Positions 24,158 through 31,854 of a DNA stretch of 64,000 nucleotides are shown one piece after another. The translations under genes and the position numbers were made by a program. Each line of letters begins with the position of its first letter. The stretch's first letter is position 1. The stretch spans positions 1 to 64,000 of the forward strand of contig NZ_NFZQ01000018.1 in assembly GCF_002165135.1 (NCBI RefSeq), in the 5' to 3' direction. The notes beneath the pieces are model-generated. The model was not told where the DNA came from. It did no database searches and was given only the letters and a program-made list of their open reading frames with translations. This DNA comes from Pseudomonas sp. SID14000 (GTDB lineage Bacteria > Pseudomonadota > Gammaproteobacteria > Pseudomonadales > Pseudomonadaceae).

Positions 24158-25891
24158 TTAGTGGCTGCCGGGCATTTTCGCCTGTTCCCCCATGTTGGCC
24201 TGTGCGGCGTTACGCAACGCTTCTTCGGCCTGTTGCCGGCGCAGCTGCTGCCAGTGCTCAAGTACTCTCGGCGGCGCCCACAGCTGCGGTTCGGAGGCCT
24301 CGAAACCTTCCCTCTGTTCTCTTTCGGCAACGCTGGCTCGCGCCAGTTCAAACGCCTGTTTCAGGTCGTCGGTCTGGTTCAGCCCCTCGGCGAACAGGGC
24401 ATCGCCAAAGTAGGTGAAATCGGCTTCTTCCGAGCAACCGAAGGACACGCGGTCGGCTCGGGCGGCGGTCATGATCACCGTGCGCTCATCCTTGAGCGGT
24501 GCGATGTAGCCCCCTGAATAGCAGGCGGATATGACGATGACCTTGTCGCGGTCTTTCAGCGGGGCCAGGGCGCTTGCCAGCTCATCGGCGGACAGGTCGG
24601 CCAGCTGTAGGCGCGGCTGGTCGAGCACCAGCTGGTGGTCTTGGCTGCCATGGCTGGTGAGGTAGATGAACACCAGGTCCTCGGGGCCGCTGCGCTCGGC
24701 CAGGGTGCGGGCGGCGCGGGTGAGGTTCTCGCGTGTGGCCATGGGGCGGGTGGTCATTTGGTCGCGGTGGTTGACCAAGGTCACCTGGCCACGGGCGCCA
24801 AAGCGCACTTTGAGCATGTTGCTGACGTAGTCGGCTTCGCGCAGGAACACGCTCTGCTGGCCATCGCCGGCCACCACCAGGCTGTATAGCTGGACCGCTG
24901 GTGCCGAGCGCGGTACCCGTGCCAGCGCCTCGTCCAGCAGCCGGCCCTGATTGAGCAAAGCCAGGTCCAGCGGGTCGGGCAACAGCTTGCCGTTCTGGTC
25001 GCGTATGCGCACACCGTTGCTCCAGGTGCCGCTTTCGACCTTGCCGTTGGCCAGGATCAGCCGGCCACGGCCATGGTAGGCATCGTTGAGGAAGCCGCCG
25101 ATGTACTTGCTGCCGTCGGCCAGTTGCAGGCTGCCCTGGCCCGACAGGCGCCAGTCGGCGAAGGTGCCCTTGTAGTGGCTGCCGTCGCTGCCCAGCAGTT
25201 CGCCTTCGCCGACCAGCGAGCCGTCCTTGAACTCACCGATCCATACATCACCATCGGCGTTTTCGTAACGGCCACGGCCCTCCAGGCGGTTGTCCTTGAA
25301 CTCGCCGATGTATTGCTCGCCATCGACGCTGTCGTAGGTGCCGCTGCCTTCCAGCTGGCCATTGATGAAGTGGCCGCTGAACTGGTTGCCGCTGGCGTCG
25401 CTGCGTACCCCGGCACCATTGGGTTTGCCCTTGGCGAACAGGCCCTGGTAGCGGCTTCCGTCGGCCAGCTCCAACTCGCCGGCGCCTTCGTACAGGTCGT
25501 CCTTGAACTGGCCGCGGTAGGTCTGGTCGGCTTGCTTAAGGGTACCTTCGCCGTCGCGGCGGCCGTGGCTGAAGGTGCCGGCATAGTGGCTGCCCGGGGT
25601 GGTCAGCTCACCCAGGCCCTGGAACAGCCCGGCGGCGAACTGGCCACGGTACACCTCGCCGTTGCGGCCGTGCCACTCGCCCTGGCCGTGCCATTGGCCA
25701 TCCTTGAAGCTGCCGGCGTACCAACTGCCGTTGGGGTAGTCGATCCGGCCCTCGCCTTGCAGCAGGCCATCGACCACCTGCCCCCGGTACCGCCCACCGT
25801 CAGGCAGGCGCGCGTCAGGCGGGAGCAGCGATTCGCCATCGCCGCAGGCGGCGAGCAGCAGGACCAGGGTGATGGGGAGCAGTGGACGCAT
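24158..25891 (-). CDS. MORN-repeat lipoprotein with C13 (legumain-like) peptidase domain
   Basis: Starting at 25891 gives 577 residues with a lipoprotein signal (lipobox LLAAC, Cys16). Residues 32-305 are twelve MORN-type repeats with a strict 23-residue period: GGRYRGQVVDG, GSWYAGSFKDG, GEVYRGQFAAG and so on to GKVESGTWSNG. A caspase-fold C13 domain follows (about 335-530). The catalytic His is in YLTSHGSQDH (His414) and the Cys in VISACYSGGY (Cys457). Legumain and GPI8 transamidase use the same SHG...ACxSG dyad. The protein should be anchored at the envelope, with MORN repeats possibly binding lipid or peptidoglycan. Substrate and function are unknown. Confidence 0.85.
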   Translation of the reverse strand: MRPLLPITLVLLLAACGDGESLLPPDARLPDGGRYRGQVVDGLLQGEGRIDYPNGSWYAGSFKDGQWHGQGEWHGRNGEVYRGQFAAGLFQGLGELTTPGSHYAGTFSHGRRDGEGTLKQADQTYRGQFKDDLYEGAGELELADGSRYQGLFAKGKPNGAGVRSDASGNQFSGHFINGQLEGSGTYDSVDGEQYIGEFKDNRLEGRGRYENADGDVWIGEFKDGSLVGEGELLGSDGSHYKGTFADWRLSGQGSLQLADGSKYIGGFLNDAYHGRGRLILANGKVESGTWSNGVRIRDQNGKLLPDPLDLALLNQGRLLDEALARVPRSAPAVQLYSLVVAGDGQQSVFLREADYVSNMLKVRFGARGQVTLVNHRDQMTTRPMATRENLTRAARTLAERSGPEDLVFIYLTSHGSQDHQLVLDQPRLQLADLSADELASALAPLKDRDKVIVISACYSGGYIAPLKDERTVIMTAARADRVSFGCSEEADFTYFGDALFAEGLNQTDDLKQAFELARASVAEREQREGFEASEPQLWAPPRVLEHWQQLRRQQAEEALRNAAQANMGEQAKMPGSH

Positions 25892-26007
25892 GGCGAGAAC
25901 CGGGCAAAAAGTCTGCCGAGTATGACGCAGAATGGGATCCTGAAACAGCGAACGCACGTGCTGGCGCAGCGCTCGAGCCTGCACTGCATCGAAAAGCTGG
26001 CACGGTC

Positions 26008-26215
26008 CCTGTGGGAGCGGGCGTGCCCGCGAACACCGGCGACGCCGGTGCCATGCAGCGCGTGGTCTTCTTCGCGGGTAAACCCGCTCCCACAGGTCCA
26101 GCGGTGACTTTCAGCTTTGCGCAATACCTGTGGGAGCGGCTTTAGCCGCGAACACCGGCGAAGCCGGTGCCAGGCACCGCGTCGCCTGCTTCGCGGGCAC
26201 GCCCGCTCCCACAGG
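26008..26215. repeat. Double REPIN (four REPs) between the C13 gene and bdhA
   Basis: Two head-to-head REP pairs lie in tandem: 26008-26096 and 26127-26215. Each starts with CCTGTGGGAGCGG and ends with CCGCTCCCACAGG. Each pair also has an inner hairpin (AACACCGGCGACGCCGGTG or AACACCGGCGAAGCCGGTG) followed by a GCxxCGCGT...TTCGCGGG stretch. The rest of the 348-base gap is the promoter side of the C13 gene, where nothing clear is seen. Confidence 0.9.
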
Positions 26216-26239
26216 TTCCGTTTAGCCTTTGAGATGCAA

Positions 26240-27328
26240 TCAGCGCACGCCCGGCGAAACGATGATCTTCACGTTCTCCTCCTTGTTGTTCACCAGTTCT
26301 TCAAAGCCCAGCTCGACAATCTGCTCCAGCCCGATCCGCCCGGTCACCAGCGGGCGGATGTCCAGTCTGCCGTCAGCGATAAAGGCAATCACATCGGCAA
26401 ACTCACCGTTGTAAGCCAGCGCCCCCAGCACCTGTTTTTCGGTGGACACCAGTTCGAAGAAGTTGAACTCGCTGGGTTCTTCGAAGATGCCCACCAGCAC
26501 GCACTTGCCCGCCTTGCGGATGGTGTCGATGGCCAACTTGGCCGTGTGCTTGTTGCCGATACATTCAAAACTCACATCCGCTCCCAGCCCGGCAGTCAGC
26601 TTGCGGATTTCCGCCAGGGCGTCGCACTGGCTGGGGTCCAGCACCACGCTGGCGCCAACCTCTCTGGCCTTGGCCTTGCGCGCCGAGGACATTTCCAGGG
26701 CGATCACCTGCGCCGCCCCCGCTGCCTTGGCACACATGATGGTGCACAGGCCGATGGTGCCGGCGCCGACCACCACCACGGTCTGGCCAAGGAGGCTACC
26801 GGCCTTTTTCACCGCATGCATGCCCACCGCCAGCGGCTCGATCAGTGCCCCGGCCTCTGCCGGGAAGCCCTGTGGCAGCCGGTACAGCAGGTTGGCGGGC
26901 ACGTTGACCAGCTCGGCGAAGGCGCCGTTGTTCATCAGGCCGGTGAAGGCCAGGCGTTCGCAGATGTTGTACAGGCCGTGGGTGCAGTAGTAGCAGGTGC
27001 CGCAATGCTGGCAGGCGTCCGCAGCCACAGGGTCACCGACCGCAAAACCTTCCACGCCTTCGCCCAGCTTGGCGATCTGACCGCAGAACTCATGGCCGAG
27101 GATGCACTGGCCCTGGATGCCGGTCAGCGGGTGCGGTGCCTCCACCGGGATGAATACCGGGCCGGCGACATATTCGTGCAGGTCGGAGCCGCAGATGCCG
27201 CACCAGTCCACCTTGATCTGTACCCAACCGGGCGCAGGGTCGGCCGGCAAGGGCACCTGTTCGACGCGAATGTCATTGCGGCCATGCCAGACGGCGGCGC
27301 GCATGTGGGTATGGCTCAGGTCGTTCAT
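26240..27328 (-). CDS. bdhA: 2,3-butanediol dehydrogenase (zinc MDR family)
   Basis: The 362-residue protein is a medium-chain dehydrogenase. Catalytic zinc ligands lie in WCGICGSDLHEY (Cys about 45) and LGHEFCG (His about 79). The structural-zinc cysteines are CQHCGTCYYC. The Rossmann segment is VVVVGAGTIGLCT. The best family fit is (R,R)-butanediol/acetoin dehydrogenase, interconverting butanediol and acetoin with NAD. It is the last gene of the aco operon, 28 bases after acoC, so it feeds butanediol into acetoin cleavage. Stereospecificity cannot be read from the sequence. Confidence 0.92.
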   Translation of the reverse strand: MNDLSHTHMRAAVWHGRNDIRVEQVPLPADPAPGWVQIKVDWCGICGSDLHEYVAGPVFIPVEAPHPLTGIQGQCILGHEFCGQIAKLGEGVEGFAVGDPVAADACQHCGTCYYCTHGLYNICERLAFTGLMNNGAFAELVNVPANLLYRLPQGFPAEAGALIEPLAVGMHAVKKAGSLLGQTVVVVGAGTIGLCTIMCAKAAGAAQVIALEMSSARKAKAREVGASVVLDPSQCDALAEIRKLTAGLGADVSFECIGNKHTAKLAIDTIRKAGKCVLVGIFEEPSEFNFFELVSTEKQVLGALAYNGEFADVIAFIADGRLDIRPLVTGRIGLEQIVELGFEELVNNKEENVKIIVSPGVR

Positions 27329-27356
27329 TGTCTTTCTCCAGGCTCACGGAAAGGGC

Positions 27357-28463
27357 TTAGTGCTTGCGCAGGAACGCGAGCAGTTGCTGGTTGACCTGTT
27401 CGGCCACTTCCATCTGCACCATGTGCCCGGCCTCAGGCAGCACCAGCACTTCAGCCTCCAGCCCTTCGGCATGGCTGGCCGGGATGATCGCGTCCTTGCC
27501 GCCCCACACCACCAATGCCGGGTGTTGCCCCAGCACCCCGCGCAGGTCGTGGCGCTGCCGGTCGCCGTCGGCGATGGCCGATGCCAGCAGGCGCAACGCT
27601 TCGTCCACCCCTTCCAGGCGCTTGAACTTGAGCATGTCCTCCAGCATCTGCCGGGTGACCAATGCCGGGTCGGCAAACAGCTGCACCATCTGCGGCTTGA
27701 GGGCATTGCGGTTGGCGGCAGCGACGAAGCCTTGCAGGTACTGCCCGTTGATCGCCTCGCCCAGCCCGGCGCTGGCCACCAGGCTCAGGCTGGCCACCCG
27801 CTGCGGTGCCAGGCGCGCCACGTTCAGGCTGACCGCGCCACCCATGGAGTGGCCGGCCAGGTGGGCCTTGGCGATGTCCAGGTGGTCGAGCAGGGCCAGT
27901 ACGGTTTCGCTCAGTTCATCCAGGTCGCCACGTTGCAGGATTTTGTCCGACTCACCATGCCCCGGCAGGTCGAGGGCGATCACTCGCCGTTCGGCTGCCA
28001 ACGCCGGGTGGTTGAACAGCCAGTTGTTCAGGTCACCACCAAAACCGTGCACCAGCACCAGCGGCGTGCCGCCTTCGCCCAACTCGAACCAGCGCAGCAG
28101 GCGACCGCCCACCTCCGCCTTCTGCGGCGCTGGCCCTTGGGCCTGGTCGGCGCCACCCTCGGCGACGAACTCGGCCTGGAAGCGCTGGACCACGGCATCG
28201 ATCTCAGACTCATCGGCTTCGCCTTCAACCACTACCGCCAGCAGCGCGCCAACCGGCAGGGTTTCATCGGGCTGGGCTACCAGACGGCGCAGCACACCGC
28301 TGAACGGCGCCTCGACGCTGCTGCTGATCTTGTCGGTCTCGACGTCCAGCACCTCGTCGCCCTTGTTGATCTCGTCACCTTCCTGCTTGAGCCAGGTGTC
28401 TACCCGACCCTCGGTCATCGACAGGCCCCACTTGGGCATTGTCAGGGTATGGATCTGGTTCAT
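27357..28463 (-). CDS. acoC: Acetoin dehydrogenase E2 component (lipoyl domain + alpha/beta hydrolase)
   Basis: The 368-residue protein starts with a lipoyl domain (LTMPKWGLSMTEGRVDTWLK; lipoylated Lys45 in VETDKISS). After a linker (about 85-125) an alpha/beta-hydrolase domain follows: VLVHGFGGD oxyanion region, LDLPGHGESD, nucleophile elbow GHSMGG (Ser206) and the late LPEAGHMVQ histidine. The canonical E2 acyltransferase signature HxxxDG is missing. This lipoyl-hydrolase design is known from AcoC of Cupriavidus and Pseudomonas. It passes the acetyl group from AcoAB to CoA. Its ATG overlaps the acoB stop (ATGA). No E3 gene is in the operon. Confidence 0.95.
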   Translation of the reverse strand: MNQIHTLTMPKWGLSMTEGRVDTWLKQEGDEINKGDEVLDVETDKISSSVEAPFSGVLRRLVAQPDETLPVGALLAVVVEGEADESEIDAVVQRFQAEFVAEGGADQAQGPAPQKAEVGGRLLRWFELGEGGTPLVLVHGFGGDLNNWLFNHPALAAERRVIALDLPGHGESDKILQRGDLDELSETVLALLDHLDIAKAHLAGHSMGGAVSLNVARLAPQRVASLSLVASAGLGEAINGQYLQGFVAAANRNALKPQMVQLFADPALVTRQMLEDMLKFKRLEGVDEALRLLASAIADGDRQRHDLRGVLGQHPALVVWGGKDAIIPASHAEGLEAEVLVLPEAGHMVQMEVAEQVNQQLLAFLRKH

Positions 28464-29482
28464 GCGGCACTCCTCGCGGCTTCGATCACTTTACGTACCG
28501 CAGCCTCGATCTTCACCGCGTCAGGGATGTACAAGTCTTCCAGGGCATCGGAGAACGGCACCGGGGTGTGCGGGGCGGTGACCATCTCGATCGGGCCCTT
28601 GAGCGCACCGAAGGCCTTCTGCGCCACCAGCGCGCTAATGTCGGTGGCCATGGAGCAGCGTGGGTTGGCTTCGTCGATCACCACAAGGCGGCCGGTCTTT
28701 TCCACGCTTTCCAGAATGCTGTCTTCGTCCAGCGGGCTGGTGGTGCGCAGGTCCAGCACCTCGCAGTCGATGCCCTGGCGAGCCAGGTTGTTGGCGGCCT
28801 CCAGTGCCACATGCACCATGCGGCCGTAGGTCACAAGGGTTACGTCGTCACCATCGCGCAGGAAGTTGGCTTCGCCGAAGGGTACGGTGTAGACCTCTTC
28901 CGGCACTTCGCCTTGCATGCTGTACAGCAGTTTGTGCTCGCAGAAGATCACCGGGTCGTTGTCGCGGATCGCCTGTATCAACAGGCCCTTGGCATCGTAC
29001 GGCGAGGACGGGCAGACCACCTTCAGGCCGGGAATGTGCGTCCACAGCGAGGTGAGCATCTGCGAGTGCTGGGCCGCCGCGCGCAGGCCGGCACCGTACA
29101 TGGTGCGCATCACCAGTGGGGTGACCGCCTTGCCGCCGAACATGTAGCGGAACTTGGCGGCCTGGTTGAGGATCTGGTCCAGGCAGCAGCCGGCGAAGTC
29201 GACGAACATCAGCTCGCACACTGGGCGCAGGCCCTGGGTCGCAGCACCGACGGCGGCGCCGACGTAGCCGATTTCCGACAGCGGCGCGTCGAGCACGCGC
29301 CCCGGGAACTGATGGTACAGGCCCTTGGTCACGCCCAGCACGCCACCCCAGGCGTCATCCTCGCCGGGGGCGCCGGCACCGCCGGCGACGTCTTCGCCAA
29401 TGATGAACACCGTGTTGTCGCGGCGCATTTCCTGGGCCAGGGCTTCGTTGATGGTCTGCTGGTAGCTGATCTTTCTTGCCAT
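28460..29482 (-). CDS. acoB: Acetoin:2,6-DCPIP oxidoreductase E1 beta subunit
   Basis: The 340-residue protein is a transketolase-like beta subunit: MRRDNTVFIIGEDVAGGAG near the N-terminus, RVLDAPLSEIGYVGAAVGAA, and a C-terminal transketolase domain with VTYGRMVHVALEAANNL and CEVLDLRTTSPLDEDSI. Together with AcoA it binds thiamine diphosphate and Mg and cleaves acetoin to acetaldehyde and a hydroxyethyl group that is moved to the AcoC lipoyl arm. It lies between acoA and acoC with short spacing and an overlapping stop/start to acoC. Confidence 0.95.
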   Translation of the reverse strand: MARKISYQQTINEALAQEMRRDNTVFIIGEDVAGGAGAPGEDDAWGGVLGVTKGLYHQFPGRVLDAPLSEIGYVGAAVGAATQGLRPVCELMFVDFAGCCLDQILNQAAKFRYMFGGKAVTPLVMRTMYGAGLRAAAQHSQMLTSLWTHIPGLKVVCPSSPYDAKGLLIQAIRDNDPVIFCEHKLLYSMQGEVPEEVYTVPFGEANFLRDGDDVTLVTYGRMVHVALEAANNLARQGIDCEVLDLRTTSPLDEDSILESVEKTGRLVVIDEANPRCSMATDISALVAQKAFGALKGPIEMVTAPHTPVPFSDALEDLYIPDAVKIEAAVRKVIEAARSAA

Positions 29483-29515
29483 GGTGGTTCTCCTGTTGTT
29501 CTTGTAATCCGCGGC

Positions 29516-30493
29516 TCAGGGGTAGGCGACGTAGACGTCGGTGAGCAGGTCGGCGGGCTGCGGCTTGGGATCGGACTTGGCGCGGCGCACGGCGTCTTCG
29601 ATCAGGTCCTCGACGCGAGCATCAATGGCGTCCAGTTGCTCGGCTGTAAGCAGGCCGGCACGGGTAGTCTTGTTGCGGAACTGCATGAGGCAGTCGCGGG
29701 ATTCGCGCAGGTTCTTCACTTCATCGGGGGCGCGGTAGGTTTGGGCATCGCCTTCGAAATGGCCGTAATAGCGGCTGAGCTTGACCTCGATCAGCGACGG
29801 GCCTTGCCCGGAGCGTGCGCGTTCGATGGCTGCGCCGGCAGCCTCGTACACGGCAAAGAAGTCGAAACCGTCGATGGTGACGCCTGGCATGCCGAAACCG
29901 GCAGCACGGTCGGCGATATGGTCGCAGGCCACCGACCAGGTCGAGGCGGTGGCTTCGGCGTAGCCGTTGTTCTCGGCCACGAAGATGCACGGCAGGTTCA
30001 TGATCGACGCCATGTTCATGGCTTCGAATACGGCGCCTTCGTTGGAAGCGCCATCGCCGAAGAAGGCGACCGACACATCGTCGTTGCCCTTGATCTTGGC
30101 CGCCAGTGCGGCCCCGGCCACCAGCGGTGCACCGGCACCCACGATGCCGTTCGCGCCGAGCATGCCTTTTTCCAGGTCGGCGATATGCATCGAGCCGCCC
30201 TTGCCACCGCACACGCCGGTTTTCTTGCCGTAGATTTCGGCCATCATGCCGTACACATCCACGCCCTTGGCGATGCAATGGCCGTGGCCACGGTGGGTCG
30301 AGGCGATGCAGTCGCTGTCGCGCAGGTGGGCCATGACCCCGGCAGCGGAAGCCTCCTCGCCGGCATACAGGTGGACGAAGCCGGGGATCTCGCCGGTGGC
30401 GAACTCCACGTGCAGGCGTTCTTCGAAGGCGCGGATGGTGCGCATCACTTCATAGGCATGCAGCAATTGTTCGGTACTGAGTTGATTGGACAT
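29516..30493 (-). CDS. acoA: Acetoin dehydrogenase E1 alpha subunit
   Basis: The ATG at 30493 (GGAG upstream) gives 325 residues. The thiamine-diphosphate motif GDG...N is present as FFGDGASNEGAVFEAMNMAS and ends with FVAENNGYAEAT. HRGHGHCIAKG and KGGSMHIADLEKGMLGANGIVGAG match the E1-alpha core of acetoin/pyruvate dehydrogenases. It is the second gene in the aco operon, after acoX, and forms an alpha2beta2 enzyme with AcoB. The frame upstream of 30493 is the end of acoX plus a spacer and lacks a signal for initiation. Confidence 0.96.
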   Translation of the reverse strand: MSNQLSTEQLLHAYEVMRTIRAFEERLHVEFATGEIPGFVHLYAGEEASAAGVMAHLRDSDCIASTHRGHGHCIAKGVDVYGMMAEIYGKKTGVCGGKGGSMHIADLEKGMLGANGIVGAGAPLVAGAALAAKIKGNDDVSVAFFGDGASNEGAVFEAMNMASIMNLPCIFVAENNGYAEATASTWSVACDHIADRAAGFGMPGVTIDGFDFFAVYEAAGAAIERARSGQGPSLIEVKLSRYYGHFEGDAQTYRAPDEVKNLRESRDCLMQFRNKTTRAGLLTAEQLDAIDARVEDLIEDAVRRAKSDPKPQPADLLTDVYVAYP

Positions 30494-30515
30494 CTTGTTG
30501 TTCTCCAGGGTTGTC

Positions 30516-31571
30516 TCAACACGGGTTTGCAGGGTGCAACCGGTGGCCGCGCGGTACGGCCAGCAGGTGATGACGGGCGGCATGCGCCAGGACGGCCTCG
30601 ACTTCCACGCTCAACGGGCCTTGGTGGTCGAGGGTGATGGTGGGGGTGTCGTGCTCGGCGAATTCGATTTCGCGTTCGCCGTCCAGCGCCAGGGTGCCGC
30701 TGGCCAGGCTCAGGCGGTGGGCGACACCGGGCGTCAGCGGGCCGCTGGCGGTGATGCCGCAGCCTTGCAGCAGGCCGGGTGCCAGTGGCGCCAGCAATGC
30801 CTGCTCGGCACCGGGGTTCAGGCGTACCCAGGCGCCATGCGGCTCCTGGCGCGAGACCGGGCACCACAGGCCGCACAGGGCCGAGAGGCCGATGGCATGG
30901 GGTTCGGCGAAACAGGCGAAGACTTCGCAAAGGTCCTCGCTGCGGCTGAGGGCCCGAGCGCCGATGAAGCGCTGGGGCGACACCGCCACCTCCACCAGGG
31001 CCCATTCGGCAATTCGCTGCTCGGGCACCTTCACCAGCAGGCGCTTGTTGCGGCGCAGGCCTATGCTGGCTGGCACCCGACCGCCGGCAAGCAGGCCGCC
31101 GGCCAGGCCGGCGCTGGTGGCCTCACGCAGTTCGGGGAAGGCATTGTTGGTACCGGTGGACAAGGTCAGCAGTGGTACGTCACCGGCCTCGGCGGCCACT
31201 GCCTTGTGGGTGCCGTCACCGCCGAGCACGGCGATCATCGCCACACCGCGCTCGACCATGCGGCGGGTGGCCAGGCGGGTATCGGCAACGGTCTGGGTCA
31301 GCGGCAAGTCAAGTATTTCGATGGTCGGCCAGTGCTGGTCACGGGCTGCCGGGCCCAGGCTGGCCTTGAGCACGGCGGCGGCGATACCGGTCATGTCGCT
31401 GGGCAGCAGCACCTGGCCGATGCCGGTGGCACCGAAGGCGGCGAGCAGACGCTGGATCGCCGAGGCCTTGTCGGTGCTCGAATAGAGCCCGGCGTTGGCG
31501 GTCAGGCGGCGCAGGTCGCGGCCAGAGGCAGGGTTGGCAATGATCCCGACGATCGGGGCGGGTAGCGGCAT
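30516..31571 (-). CDS. acoX: AcoX, ATP-NAD kinase-like acetoin catabolism protein
   Basis: The ATG at 31571 (AGGT upstream) gives 351 residues. The core is a NAD-kinase/diacylglycerol-kinase-like fold: N-terminal PIVGIIANPASGRD with the NPxSG loop and MIAVLGGDGTHKAVAAE with the GGDGT motif, then LLTLSTGTNNAFP. AcoX is the conserved first gene of acetoin operons in Pseudomonas and Cupriavidus; its biochemical role is still unsettled. A kinase or nucleotide-binding role is suggested by the fold. It is the promoter-proximal gene here, directly behind a sigma-54 promoter. Confidence 0.9.
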   Translation of the reverse strand: MPLPAPIVGIIANPASGRDLRRLTANAGLYSSTDKASAIQRLLAAFGATGIGQVLLPSDMTGIAAAVLKASLGPAARDQHWPTIEILDLPLTQTVADTRLATRRMVERGVAMIAVLGGDGTHKAVAAEAGDVPLLTLSTGTNNAFPELREATSAGLAGGLLAGGRVPASIGLRRNKRLLVKVPEQRIAEWALVEVAVSPQRFIGARALSRSEDLCEVFACFAEPHAIGLSALCGLWCPVSRQEPHGAWVRLNPGAEQALLAPLAPGLLQGCGITASGPLTPGVAHRLSLASGTLALDGEREIEFAEHDTPTITLDHQGPLSVEVEAVLAHAARHHLLAVPRGHRLHPANPC

Positions 31572-31604
31572 GGCGCACCTCATATTTTTGTTTGCCAGGG
31601 CAGG

Positions 31605-31620
31605 AGCAAGCACGGTGCCA
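31605..31620 (-). promoter_or_regulatory. Sigma-54 promoter of the aco operon
   Basis: On the minus strand TGGCAC-CGTGC-TTGCT matches the -24/-12 consensus (TGGCAC-N5-TTGCW) with no mismatch in the conserved bases. Transcription would start about 12 bases on, near 31593, giving a short leader before the acoX ATG at 31571. The divergent acoR gene encodes the matching activator. Confidence 0.85.
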
Positions 31621-31740
31621 GCTTCTTCTGAATTGGCTGAAGTGCCCGCAATAGAGAGGTTTTCTTGCGCTTCGGCAGAGGCTGATGGTTGGGCTGGCGA
31701 GACGCCCGGTGCCAGCCCGGGGCCGACGTTGCCGAGACGC

Positions 31741-31757
31741 TGAGACGCTGCGTCTCA
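31741..31757. promoter_or_regulatory. Candidate AcoR enhancer site
   Basis: TGAGACG-CTG-CGTCTCA is a perfect inverted repeat with 7-nt arms about 120 bp upstream of the aco -24 element and about 100 bp before acoR. A related GAGACGC half-site lies just beside it (about 31733-31739). Position and symmetry fit a Fis-type dimer binding site, the usual upstream activating sequence of sigma-54 activators. Confidence 0.55.
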
Positions 31758-31854
31758 AGCCGGCCGGTAATCACGCAGTGCTTGTCGGGGCATGCCCGGA
31801 AGCGCTTAATGGCCGGACAACGACAAAAACAGCAACGAGAACCGGAGGGCCTGA

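Noticed and set aside
26008..26215. Possible CRISPR-like array from four regularly spaced repeats
   Set aside because: The units are inverted REP pairs with internal hairpins, not direct repeats with unique spacers. No cas genes are near.
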